A stretch of DNA of 63,311 nt from Nocardia mexicana NBRC 108244 (lineage in GTDB: Bacteria; Actinomycetota; Actinomycetes; Mycobacteriales; Mycobacteriaceae): positions 1 through 63,311 of the forward strand of contig NZ_BDBV01000089.1 of NCBI RefSeq assembly GCF_001613165.1. The letters run 5' to 3'. Positions within the stretch are counted from its first letter, which is position 1. The number at the start of each line of letters is the position of its first letter. Position numbers and translations under genes: made by a program. This document shows, piece after piece, positions 8,476 to 16,098 of this stretch. The notes under the pieces were generated by a model. The model was not told the origin of the DNA. It worked only from the letters and a program-made list of their open reading frames with translations, and searched no databases.

Positions 8476-8652
8476 CTATCGGATACCGCGATCGTTCTGG
8501 TCACGATTGAAATTCTTACCGACGACAGCGCCTATCAGCCCGCCGGCAACAGCCACTGCGGCCGCAACCGTAACCTCCCCTCCTAGAAATACGATCACCA
8601 GGGCAATCACCGCTGCGACAATCGCAACAACAGTCCCCGTGCTGACCTTCAT
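8476..8652 (-). CDS. 58-residue two-TM small protein heading the exporter operon
   Basis: Starts at ATG behind a very strong Shine-Dalgarno (AGGAGGGGAG). Two hydrophobic stretches run from about residue 5 to 44, rich in Val, Ala and Gly, followed by a charged tail (KNFNRDQNDRGIR). It is the first gene after the TTGACA promoter-like element and precedes the mini-TM gene and the ABC genes. The operon position and small hydrophobic form suggest an immunity or accessory transport protein for the peptide. It has no Cys, Ser/Thr-rich core or leader motif, so it is not one of the modified precursors. Function unknown. Confidence 0.65.
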   Translation of the reverse strand: MKVSTGTVVAIVAAVIALVIVFLGGEVTVAAAVAVAGGLIGAVVGKNFNRDQNDRGIR

Positions 8653-8679
8653 GAAATCTCCCCTCCTGTCTTCCGGCAA

Positions 8680-8706
8680 TCAATAGAATAATCCCGATGT
8701 TGTCAA
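8680..8706 (-). promoter_or_regulatory. Candidate promoter of the exporter operon
   Basis: On the minus strand a perfect TTGACA (8701-8706) lies 15 bases before TATTGA (8680-8685), just upstream of the 58-residue gene. The spacer is short, so confidence is moderate. Confidence 0.4.
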
Positions 8707-8755
8707 AACACAACCCCCAACGCCCCCGTGTTCGCCGGATGCCGCCGGAGCCGGG

Positions 8756-9619
8756 TCAGCTGCCCGGACAGGAGTCGATCAGGAAAGCGAGCAGGTGCAG
8801 GTACCTGGTGAACTCCTCGGGGCGCCAGGCCACGTACGCGGTGTAGTCGTGCAGGTGGAGCATGATGCGCATGGACGCCAGCAGACTCCACTCGCTTCCG
8901 AGGTCGCGGCCGTACCCGTCGAGGAATGCCTGGATCAGGGCTTCCCAACCGGAGGCGTCGACCCCCCTGACGCATTGGAGCTCGACGAGCTCTCCGACAA
9001 CCCATCCGACGTCGAAGTACCAGGGGGCAGCGCAGAGATCCTCCCCGACGAGGAGATCGGCCGCCCGGGGATCATCGCCCACAGCGAGCGAACCCAAGCT
9101 CGGGGCGCCGTGCGACAGCACCGGATGATCATCGGAACTGATTCGTACACACAGGTCGGCCAGTACTGCCGTGCGCGCGGATCCCAAGCCGTCGAGTGCG
9201 AACCGATACGCATCGGACGCCCGTTGGGTTCCGGCACAGCCGCTCAGCCAGTCACGCAGGCGCACAATACCTCTGGGCTCCGCCAGTGCGGGCGCACGCT
9301 GTTCGTGGAGCGCGCGGAGAAGCGCCCCCATGCCGCGCAGCGGGACCGTCAGATCAGCCCGCGGGCCCTCCCGCAGCAGCACTCTGGCCACCGATCGCTG
9401 GCCTCGGACCTCGTATACGCGTGCGGGGCCGTCGTCGCGGCCCGGCACCAGCCGGACGTCATCGACATGGGCGACATGGGTGAACGGGTAATCGCCCGTC
9501 ACGAACGGCGACGGAGCGAGCGGCCCCGGCCGACGGCGCCACAGGAAGCCGGAACCATGGGCGCCGATCGAGGTACGCAGCAGATCGGTCCCGTACTCGG
9601 CGATGGGCGATTCGGTCAC
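8756..9619 (-). CDS. Degenerate APH-fold protein (possible LanX-type component), set 2
   Basis: 287 residues from GTG, which overlaps the flavoprotein stop as GTGA. It looks like a diverged aminoglycoside-phosphotransferase C-lobe. The catalytic loop position reads SHGAPSLGS (169-177) instead of HGDxxxxN, and the later segment APWYFDVGWVVGELVE (198-213) resembles the end of the APH metal-binding loop. With neither catalytic Asp nor Asn it should not phosphorylate. Class V pathways need a third, poorly understood component besides kinase and lyase, and this last gene of the coupled operon is a candidate for it. That correspondence is inference; I cannot align it to a named protein here. Confidence 0.6.
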   Translation of the reverse strand: MTESPIAEYGTDLLRTSIGAHGSGFLWRRRPGPLAPSPFVTGDYPFTHVAHVDDVRLVPGRDDGPARVYEVRGQRSVARVLLREGPRADLTVPLRGMGALLRALHEQRAPALAEPRGIVRLRDWLSGCAGTQRASDAYRFALDGLGSARTAVLADLCVRISSDDHPVLSHGAPSLGSLAVGDDPRAADLLVGEDLCAAPWYFDVGWVVGELVELQCVRGVDASGWEALIQAFLDGYGRDLGSEWSLLASMRIMLHLHDYTAYVAWRPEEFTRYLHLLAFLIDSCPGS

Positions 9620-10221
9620 AGCACCGGACCGGCCGACAGTTCGGCCCGACGTCGTTCGATCTCGTTCAGGGCCTCGGGCAATAGCGGCGGCACCCACGCG
9701 CCCGGCTTGCCGGTTTCCGCGCTGCGGCCCTCGTGCGGTGGCAGCAGCACCACGTTCCGCCGGTCGCCCAGCGCCCGCCAGTGTGAACGAAACGCTGGGG
9801 ACTGGAAGCCTCCGGGCGGCAGCGCCGGCGCGATGGCGATCGGCCCCGAAAAACACTGTGCGGCCAGCAGCGCAGGACTGTCACCGAACCCGGTTGCCAG
9901 GCGAGCGATGAAGTGAAACGTGGCCGGGTACACGGCAATCGCCTCGGCCCACTGCGACAGCTCCACATGCCGAGCCGAGGCCGAGTCCTCCGGCCACTCG
10001 TCGACCGAAACCTCACCGCGGGTTCGCAGTTGCAACGCCTGCCGGGTAACGAATCGCTGTGCACTGCGAGTAATTACAACTCGCAGCTGCAGATCCGGGT
10101 GGTTGTCCTGCAGCCAGCTCAGCCAGAACGGCATATTGTCGGCATACACCGACCCGGTGATGACCAGGACCAGCCTCCTGTCGCCCAGGGCAACGGTATC
10201 GGGCCCTGACTCCCCGTTCAC
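9616..10221 (-). CDS. LanD-type flavoprotein (peptidyl-cysteine decarboxylase), set 2
   Basis: 201-residue HFCD-family flavoprotein. It has an N-terminal Rossmann start (LVLVITGSVYADNMPFWLSW), the conserved catalytic His85 in HVELSQWAEAIAVYPA, then a PATFHF segment (99-104). In EpiD-like enzymes this last segment is PASANT with an essential Asn; here Asn is replaced. Members oxidatively decarboxylate a C-terminal Cys to an aminoenethiol that closes an aminovinyl-cysteine ring. Only precursor A3 ends in Cys, and A3 lies in the other operon, so this enzyme would have to act across the island. Translationally coupled on both sides by 4-base overlaps. Confidence 0.8.
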   Translation of the reverse strand: MNGESGPDTVALGDRRLVLVITGSVYADNMPFWLSWLQDNHPDLQLRVVITRSAQRFVTRQALQLRTRGEVSVDEWPEDSASARHVELSQWAEAIAVYPATFHFIARLATGFGDSPALLAAQCFSGPIAIAPALPPGGFQSPAFRSHWRALGDRRNVVLLPPHEGRSAETGKPGAWVPPLLPEALNEIERRRAELSAGPVL

Positions 10222-11183
10222 GACGAAACCTCGGACAGTATGGTGTCCAGATCCTCCAGGGCCGTCTGCGTACCGAAACGTGCCGCGACCCCGGTGACGT
10301 TCAGAACAAGTTCGTCGACCCCGGCATCCCCGAAATCGGCCAGCATGGCAGCGAGTTCCTTGGCTGTCCCGTACAGGAATGCGCCGCCGTCGACGATCGC
10401 CCGGCCACCGGATCGCAGGTCCTTGCGGTCGACGGTGATTCCGGAGCGGCCCAGCATATCCCGGTAATGCGGCAGGCTCAGATGCGCTGTGTTACTGGCC
10501 AGTGCCATCTCGACACCATCGCGATGGGGACCGGACAGTGCCAGCGGCACCATCGCCACCAATCTCGGTCGCGGCCGACCGGATTCGTCGGCCCCGGCCT
10601 GCATCTCGGGAACGACGACCTCGCGAAGGTACGCCGCGGGCGTCAGCCATGTAATCGCCACATCCGCAACCGCCCCGGCCAGTCTCGCCATCGCGGGCCG
10701 CAACACGCCGGCCCCGACTTCTACCGGGGGCGCTGGGAATTCGGGTAGCGCTGCGAAGCAGGAGAAGTATTCACCGCCGAAACGCACGGTCTCACCGTCC
10801 AGCAGGGAGCGGACGATGGTGAGGTACTCGCGGACCGCGGTCAGCTGACTGCGGTACGGGGTGCCGAGCATCGACCGCTGGAGGTTGACGCCGCCCGGGC
10901 CGAATCCCGCCACGATCGGATGCCCCATGGTCACCGCGGCCGACCGCGCCTGCAATGCCGCTTCCAGCGGGTGGCGGAACGGCATCAGCGTCACGCCCAC
11001 CCCGACGGGCATGCGGAATCCACCGGCTGCCATGAACGAAAAGGCCTGGTAAGGGTCCGCGGTCAACGCCTGCCCCTGCCACAACCGGTGTGCTCGGCTC
11101 CACTGGGTCAGGGCCGCGTAGGGAAGGATCTGTTCGGCGCGCGGTGTGGCGAACGGCATCAGAATCGAGTACTTCATCGTCAT
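10218..11183 (-). CDS. F420-dependent LLM-class oxidoreductase, set 2
   Basis: 321-residue LLM-family enzyme, paralogue of the set 1 oxidoreductase with the same conserved blocks (RLWQGQ, RHPLEAALQARSAA, EYLTIVRSLLDG, EVGAGVLRPAMA). The expected role is F420H2-dependent reduction of dehydroamino acids to D-residues, as in lexapeptide biosynthesis (inference). It overlaps HopA1 and the flavoprotein by 4 bases on each side. Keeping two copies in one island suggests different substrates: different precursors, or dehydroalanine versus dehydrobutyrine. Confidence 0.8.
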   Translation of the reverse strand: MTMKYSILMPFATPRAEQILPYAALTQWSRAHRLWQGQALTADPYQAFSFMAAGGFRMPVGVGVTLMPFRHPLEAALQARSAAVTMGHPIVAGFGPGGVNLQRSMLGTPYRSQLTAVREYLTIVRSLLDGETVRFGGEYFSCFAALPEFPAPPVEVGAGVLRPAMARLAGAVADVAITWLTPAAYLREVVVPEMQAGADESGRPRPRLVAMVPLALSGPHRDGVEMALASNTAHLSLPHYRDMLGRSGITVDRKDLRSGGRAIVDGGAFLYGTAKELAAMLADFGDAGVDELVLNVTGVAARFGTQTALEDLDTILSEVSS

Positions 11184-12169
11184 GACCGCGGCTGCCCCGC
11201 TGTGTCGACATCGGAGCGATTGCGGGCAGGGCGGCCGAAATCTATTCCCGCCTTATGGAACTCGGATGCGATGAGTTCGTCGAGGGCACCCTTGCCGCGG
11301 GCCGCGTCGAGCAGCGCACCGGCCAGCGCCCCGGACCGATGCTGGCCGAAGCTGAGCCCCTTCATCTCCGGCCGAGGGTCGCGCGGCTCCCAGGCGATGG
11401 CGACCCCCGGGGCGATACGTTCCGCGAATACCGAGGTTTCCGAACCCGTTCCCGGACTCCCCGCGACGACGTCCGCCAATTCCTCCACCAACCACTCGAA
11501 TTCGGGGTCCAGGTACACCACCAGCGCATCTCGACGCGGATAGAGCTGAGGCGTCGACAACACCTTGGCGCGATAGCCTGCCCCGTGGTGCTCGAGTAGC
11601 CTCAGCACCCGCTCCCAAATCCCGGCGGCGGCAACCGGATCCGTAATGTGGAGATAGACGCGAAGCAGGTCCGGCCCGGCGCTCTGTCCGGCGCCCTGCA
11701 CCAGAAAGAAACCGGGGGACACGGCCGCCCGCACGGCCGACACTCGCATAGCAACGATCTGACCCGGTCGACAGGATTCTGCGTCGAGCCGGTCGGCGGG
11801 CACCCATACGCGAACACCGTCGAGTTCGACGAGGATCCGGCTCGGGGCCTCGGACTGTTCCTTCGCTTCGGACAGCACCTTCACTTGCCCCGGAACAAAT
11901 CGATGAGGACAACCTTGTGCCAGCGCCTGCTCGAACTCCCCGTCCCGGATCCGGCGCGGCAGTTGCTGGTCCGGATCGTGCGGGCGGCCTGCGTGGAACT
12001 CGCTGTAGATCGCCTCGGACAGGCGAGCGCGCATGAGGCGCGGATCCGTCTCCTCGATCTCATGTTCGGCGACCCGTGCCCGGGCCCCATCCGCGTCGAT
12101 CTCGATGACCGTCAGCGCCTCCTCGAGCAACTCGCCGAAGTGGCGGTCCCGCATCACTACATCCGTCAT
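11180..12169 (-). CDS. HopA1-domain protein (LanY-type lyase), set 2
   Basis: 329 residues. The start is the ATG overlapping the kinase stop (ATGA); the longer upstream extension is in-frame noise. It shares with set 1 the blocks YRAKVLSTPQLYPRRDALVV (199-218), TSVFAER (245-251) and SFGQHR (273-278). HopA1-domain proteins are paired with APH-fold kinases in class V lanthipeptide clusters and are assigned to phosphate elimination. Here the partner kinase directly upstream is full length, so kinase and lyase form a complete dehydratase pair. Confidence 0.85.
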   Translation of the reverse strand: MTDVVMRDRHFGELLEEALTVIEIDADGARARVAEHEIEETDPRLMRARLSEAIYSEFHAGRPHDPDQQLPRRIRDGEFEQALAQGCPHRFVPGQVKVLSEAKEQSEAPSRILVELDGVRVWVPADRLDAESCRPGQIVAMRVSAVRAAVSPGFFLVQGAGQSAGPDLLRVYLHITDPVAAAGIWERVLRLLEHHGAGYRAKVLSTPQLYPRRDALVVYLDPEFEWLVEELADVVAGSPGTGSETSVFAERIAPGVAIAWEPRDPRPEMKGLSFGQHRSGALAGALLDAARGKGALDELIASEFHKAGIDFGRPARNRSDVDTAGQPRS

Positions 12170-13293
12170 TGCACTTCCTCGAACGAGAATCCGATCGCCG
12201 CGGCGAATTTGTCGGGGGCGAGCAGGGCTCCCCGGCCGACCCCGGCGGCCGCTCGCGAGATGCCGGACAGTCGCGCAGCATCCTCGGCACCGGCCAGCAA
12301 GCGGTCCAGCAGGTGCCATCCGGCGAAAGCCGTTGCGCGAACGGTGAACTGATCGTCGAGTACCGGGCGAACGCGCCGATAGGCCGTCCAGAACGCCTCG
12401 ATGAGCGGCAGCAGCCGAGTCATCTTCTCGGCACCGCGCTGCAGCACCAGTTCGTGCGTCAGCTCGAACTCGGCGAACCCTGCATCGCCACGGGTGGTGA
12501 CGATGTCGAGCACCGAACGGTACAGCCACTCCCCCGCGAACGCGCCGACGTCACGGGCGGCGTCGGTGATCCGGAACTCCTCCCAATCGGTGAGATACAG
12601 GGCGCCGTCGTCGGTAATCAGCAGCTGGTCCAACCGGAAGTCGCAGTGCGCCGCGACGGCGGGGGCATCGGCCTCCCAACCGCGCAGTCTGCGCACGCCA
12701 TCGATCAGCTCGGCATCGTGCTGCAGGATGCGCCACGTTTCCAGGACGCCCGCGCTTGCCTTGTCGAACATTTCGAGCGGGATGCCCTGCAGGAGGTCCA
12801 CAGGAGGCAGCTTCGGCGCCGATCGGTCGATCGCGAGGTCGGCGGGCACCTCAGCGGCATGCAGGAGCCCGATCAGGCGACCGACCTCGGTCGCGAGCGC
12901 CACGGTGAACTCCTCGTCCCGCATCAGGTCCGATCCGCTTCGCGAATCGTCGATCAGTTCGAACGCGATGAGTCCGGCGTCGGCGTCCGTGCCGAGCAAT
13001 CGCGGGCTCGGCGTCACCGCCTCTCCCTTCCGCATCGAGAACTCCTCGAAGGAGAGGATCCGCGTCATTCGCTGCTGCACATCACGTTCCGGCCCCACGA
13101 GTTGCTTGACGAAGACTTTCGTCCCGCTGATCGTCTTGCCCGCCCAGGCATCGTTCCTGCCGACCGGCGCCGTGACCGAGTCGGGTTCGAACGGACCCGT
13201 CCCGATCCGCTCGAGCAACTGCCCGAGCCGCGGAACGCGGTTCATGTCGACCGGTGCGTAACCCGGCTGCCGGTCCAATTGCCGCAAGGCCAT
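12166..13293 (-). CDS. Full-length APH-fold kinase (LanK-type), set 2
   Basis: 375 residues starting at ATG behind GGGGGAGGG. The N-lobe carries a candidate ATP Lys in VFVKQL (Lys63), the catalytic loop is HCDFRLDQ (216-223) and the metal-binding Asp lies in LTDWEEF (Asp236). All essential kinase positions have plausible residues, although the loop Asn is replaced by Gln. In class V lanthipeptide pathways such kinases phosphorylate core Ser/Thr before elimination. It is the first of five genes joined by 4-base overlaps (kinase, HopA1, LLM, LanD, APH-like) and is divergent from the flavin monooxygenase. Because the set 1 copy is truncated, this is probably the only active kinase of the island. 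Confidence 0.85.
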   Translation of the reverse strand: MALRQLDRQPGYAPVDMNRVPRLGQLLERIGTGPFEPDSVTAPVGRNDAWAGKTISGTKVFVKQLVGPERDVQQRMTRILSFEEFSMRKGEAVTPSPRLLGTDADAGLIAFELIDDSRSGSDLMRDEEFTVALATEVGRLIGLLHAAEVPADLAIDRSAPKLPPVDLLQGIPLEMFDKASAGVLETWRILQHDAELIDGVRRLRGWEADAPAVAAHCDFRLDQLLITDDGALYLTDWEEFRITDAARDVGAFAGEWLYRSVLDIVTTRGDAGFAEFELTHELVLQRGAEKMTRLLPLIEAFWTAYRRVRPVLDDQFTVRATAFAGWHLLDRLLAGAEDAARLSGISRAAAGVGRGALLAPDKFAAAIGFSFEEVQ

Positions 13294-13296
13294 CAA

Positions 13297-13515
13297 GCCC
13301 TCCCCCTCGATCTTCCGGAGAATATGAGCAGAGCCTATTCACGCGGGGCGCCACCGGGGGTCATCCGTCCGCATTCGCGAGAGGCCGGTGCAGGTCATCA
13401 CCGATGGGCGGTTGTCCGGGCCGGACATCGAGGTCTTCGGCGCTATCTGCGCAACCTGCCGTAAATTCCCCGCCGGCCGTTGCCGAGAATATCCGGCCTG
13501 GACCACATTGGAATC
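13297..13515. promoter_or_regulatory. Divergent promoter region of set 2 and the monooxygenase
   Basis: About 220 bases between divergent genes. The only clear signal is the Shine-Dalgarno of the kinase gene. No gene is seen here. Confidence 0.35.
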
Positions 13516-15060
13516 GTGCTGTACGACGTGGTTGTCATCGGTGCGGGCCCGGTAGGCCTGATGCTCGCCGGTGAATTACGGCTGGCAGGCGCGGATGTCC
13601 TCGTTGTGGAACGCCGACGCGATGTCGACCCGGCGACGAAGACGACATCGATAAACGCCGCAACGATCAGGGCACTGAAACAACGTGGGCTGGCTCGCGG
13701 ACTGGCGGACCACGAGCGAAGAAATATGGCGCTGGCCCATATGTTCTTCGCGGAACAAGGCATGCCGATCCCCGATACGGATCGTCCACTGATCGCGGGG
13801 CATTTCGCCGGAATCGGAGTTCCGGGTTCCCTCGTCGATTTCGGCGATCCGGATTTCTGCAATACGGCGCCGGGCGCGAACTACATGATGATCACGCAGC
13901 AGCAACTCGAAGAATTGCTGGCCGCCTGGACGGCCGAGCTGGATGTGCCGATACGTCGCGGCACCGAATTGGTGGACTTCGAACAGCAGGGCGACAGCGT
14001 CGACGTTCGCCTCGACACCGGATCGGTACGAACACGGTGGCTGGTCGGCTGTGACGGTGGGCGCAGCACGGTACGAAAACTTGCCCGTTTCGATTTTCTC
14101 GGAATGGATCCCGAAATTCTCGGCCGCCAGGCACTCGTATCGATGAGTCGGGCGAATGGTCTCCGTCCCGGCTGGAACTACACCGACAGCGGCGTCTATG
14201 GTTACGGACCGGTCCCCGGCCGCCTGGTGACGGTCGAATTCGGCCACGTTCGAAACGATCGGAACAAACCCCTCACCACGGCGGAACTCGAGGCCAGCAT
14301 TCGCAGGGTCTCCGGAACAGCCGTGGTGATCGACGGCATCGAATCGGCGACGCGCTTCACCGATCGGACCCGCCAGGCAACCACCTACCGCAAGGGCCGA
14401 GTGCTTCTGGCCGGCGATGCCGCGCACGTGCACTCACCGTTCGGCGGGCAAGGACTGAATCTCGGCATCGGCGATGCGGTCAATCTGGGGTGGAAGCTGG
14501 CCCTGGTAGCCGACGGCTCCGCGCCCGTCGAACTGCTCGACACCTATACGACGGAACGCCACCCGGCGGGCGCCTGGGTACTGCATTGGAGTCGCGCCCA
14601 AGTCGCGCTGATGCGCCCGGACCCACGCACGGCGGAACTCCGCCGAGTGATGGCGGAATTCTTGAGCGGCCGCGAAGGTGCAACGCTCCTGGCAAAGAAA
14701 CTTTCCGGTTTGCTGCACACCTACGACATGCCGGGCGACGCGCAATCGGCCGGAGGACCGGCCCCCGAAATCACCCTGAACGACGGAACACAATTATCCG
14801 ATCACTGCCATGACGGCGGCGGTCTACTGGTAGGTCGACGCATCGGTCCCGAAATCCTCGGCATCTGCGAACCATGGGCCGGAAGAGCACACGCGGTGGA
14901 GACCTTGACGACCGACAACGGCAGCCTCCCGGAACTCTTTCTCATGCGGCCCGACGGATATGTTGCATGGTCATCGGTCGACGGAAGTACCGAGGGCCTG
15001 GAAGAAAATCTCCGCCGATGGCTGGGCCGACCGGTAGAACGGTCCAGAATCGGCGCATAG
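13516..15060 (+). CDS. FAD-dependent aromatic-type monooxygenase
   Basis: 514 residues from GTG at 13516; a TTG at 13480 would add 12 residues, and neither has a strong ribosome-binding site. It has a Rossmann GxGxxG motif (VVVIGAGPVGLMLAGEL, 5-21), the middle DG motif (LVGCDGGRSTVRKLA) and the GD motif (VLLAGDAAHVHSPFGGQGLN). This is a class A flavoprotein hydroxylase with a C-terminal thioredoxin-like tail, like polyketide hydroxylases. It lies immediately upstream of precursor A4 on the same strand, so it probably hydroxylates or epoxidises the A4 peptide (inference from proximity). No aromatic substrate pathway is visible nearby. Confidence 0.85.
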   Translation: MLYDVVVIGAGPVGLMLAGELRLAGADVLVVERRRDVDPATKTTSINAATIRALKQRGLARGLADHERRNMALAHMFFAEQGMPIPDTDRPLIAGHFAGIGVPGSLVDFGDPDFCNTAPGANYMMITQQQLEELLAAWTAELDVPIRRGTELVDFEQQGDSVDVRLDTGSVRTRWLVGCDGGRSTVRKLARFDFLGMDPEILGRQALVSMSRANGLRPGWNYTDSGVYGYGPVPGRLVTVEFGHVRNDRNKPLTTAELEASIRRVSGTAVVIDGIESATRFTDRTRQATTYRKGRVLLAGDAAHVHSPFGGQGLNLGIGDAVNLGWKLALVADGSAPVELLDTYTTERHPAGAWVLHWSRAQVALMRPDPRTAELRRVMAEFLSGREGATLLAKKLSGLLHTYDMPGDAQSAGGPAPEITLNDGTQLSDHCHDGGGLLVGRRIGPEILGICEPWAGRAHAVETLTTDNGSLPELFLMRPDGYVAWSSVDGSTEGLEENLRRWLGRPVERSRIGA

Positions 15061-15153
15061 GACCGCGACCAACCCACGGCGAGAGGAGAGTTTACAAACC
15101 GATTATCGCAACATTTTCGCTACTAATAAAGCTCGAACACGAGGAGACAATAG

Positions 15154-15345
15154 ATGAGCAACGACATCGCGGTTATCGAACTGGTTTCGCATTACGAGAG
15201 TTATGCAAGCCCTGAGGAAATAAATATGTCCATGAACGAGCAGGGCGAGAAATCGACTCCCGCATGCTTGTCCACGACGGCGACATCGGCCTGTGCAACG
15301 CCCACCATCGTGGTAACGTTCGCCGAAAGATATGCCGTAAATTGA
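15154..15345 (+). CDS. Candidate RiPP (class V lanthipeptide-like) precursor A4
   Basis: 63 residues, ATG preceded by GAGGAGA. Leader motif E9-L-V-S-H-Y14-E-S-Y17, five residues, Ile23. After Lys33 the candidate core begins STPACLSTTATSAC (34-47), very like the TSPAC start of A3, and continues ATPTIVVTFAERYAVN. Cys38 and Cys47 could form two thioether rings with the many Ser/Thr. There is no C-terminal Cys, so LanD should not act. It lies 93 bases after the monooxygenase on the same strand and is closed by a strong terminator. It is the distal boundary of the island. Precursor status is inferred from the leader, composition and context. Confidence 0.8.
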   Translation: MSNDIAVIELVSHYESYASPEEINMSMNEQGEKSTPACLSTTATSACATPTIVVTFAERYAVN

Positions 15346-15355
15346 CCAAAGAATC

Positions 15356-15395
15356 GACGCGGGGCCGCGGCATACCGACGCCGCGACCCCGCGTC
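15356..15395. terminator. Bidirectional terminator after precursor A4
   Basis: 16-base arms (GACGCGGGGCCGCGGC and its near-perfect complement, one G-T wobble) with an 8-base loop. It lies between the convergent precursor A4 and porin genes and marks the right end of the RiPP island. Confidence 0.85.
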
Positions 15396-15397
15396 GG

Positions 15398-16081
15398 CTA
15401 GATATTCACCGGATCCCCGTATACCACGACTGTTTCGTCCGCCAGTGCCGACTTCGTCGTCAGCTTGGCATACGAGCGGATCGCCGCCGGCCCGAGACAA
15501 CCATCGATTTTGACATCGGCCTCTCGGATCCCGAGTAGGCCACGCGAATTCCGAACCGGACCCGTCGCCAGCGGAACCTCGGCGACCGACCCCATCTGCA
15601 GCGTCATCTCGACCTTCGGCGTGATGACGATGCCCGGATACAGCTTCGTAGAAGTGACCTGTGGAGGCCCGTCCGACTTGGGGACGATCGTGATACTGGA
15701 TTTCGGTAGATTCGTGCCGGATTTCATCCCGAGCGCTGAGAACACTCCGCTCAAATCAGCCACGATCTTTCCGAACGCCACCGCGCATCCGACGTGATAA
15801 CCGATGGTCAGTGTGGCCTCCCGAAGGCTGGACTTGCCTTTTCCGGAGACCATGGCATAGGCCTCGTTGCCGACACGCGCCTCGCGCATCAGCGACGGAC
15901 CGACCACGAGGCGGTCGACCGTTTCCGTTCGCTGCCCGACGACGAGTGTGCGGCCGTCCTTGGCCTTGACCGTTTGCTCGCGCGGCGCGGGTGCCACGGT
16001 GTCGGCGACGGCGAACGGAGACTGCACTGCCAGCAGAATCGACGCGACCAGGATGGTCGCCGACGCCAGCCTGGTACGCAT
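15398..16081 (-). CDS. MspA-family porin (NfpB-like)
   Basis: 227-residue secreted protein. The signal peptide has a Leu/Val/Ile-rich core and an Ala-x-Ala site near residue 26. The mature chain shows MspA-family features: a central GYHVGCAV segment, alternating polar/hydrophobic beta strands, and a DGCLGPAAIRSYAKLT block followed by a C-terminal VVYGDPVNI. MspA-type octameric porins cross the mycolic-acid outer membrane. It is the second of a tandem pair 17 bases apart, as in the N. farcinica NfpA/NfpB system, whose products form a mixed channel. The pairing is seen; the mixed channel is inferred. Confidence 0.88.
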   Translation of the reverse strand: MRTRLASATILVASILLAVQSPFAVADTVAPAPREQTVKAKDGRTLVVGQRTETVDRLVVGPSLMREARVGNEAYAMVSGKGKSSLREATLTIGYHVGCAVAFGKIVADLSGVFSALGMKSGTNLPKSSITIVPKSDGPPQVTSTKLYPGIVITPKVEMTLQMGSVAEVPLATGPVRNSRGLLGIREADVKIDGCLGPAAIRSYAKLTTKSALADETVVVYGDPVNI

Positions 16082-16098
16082 CCTGCCCTCCCGGCGCG

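Noticed and set aside
8476..8652. 58-residue ORF as a fifth precursor
   Set aside because: It has two TM segments, no Cys and no shared leader motif.
1142..15345. Thioviridamide-like (thioamitide) cluster
   Set aside because: APH, HopA1 and LanD genes fit, but no YcaO or TfuA gene is present, so thioamide formation is not supported; class V lanthipeptide fits better.
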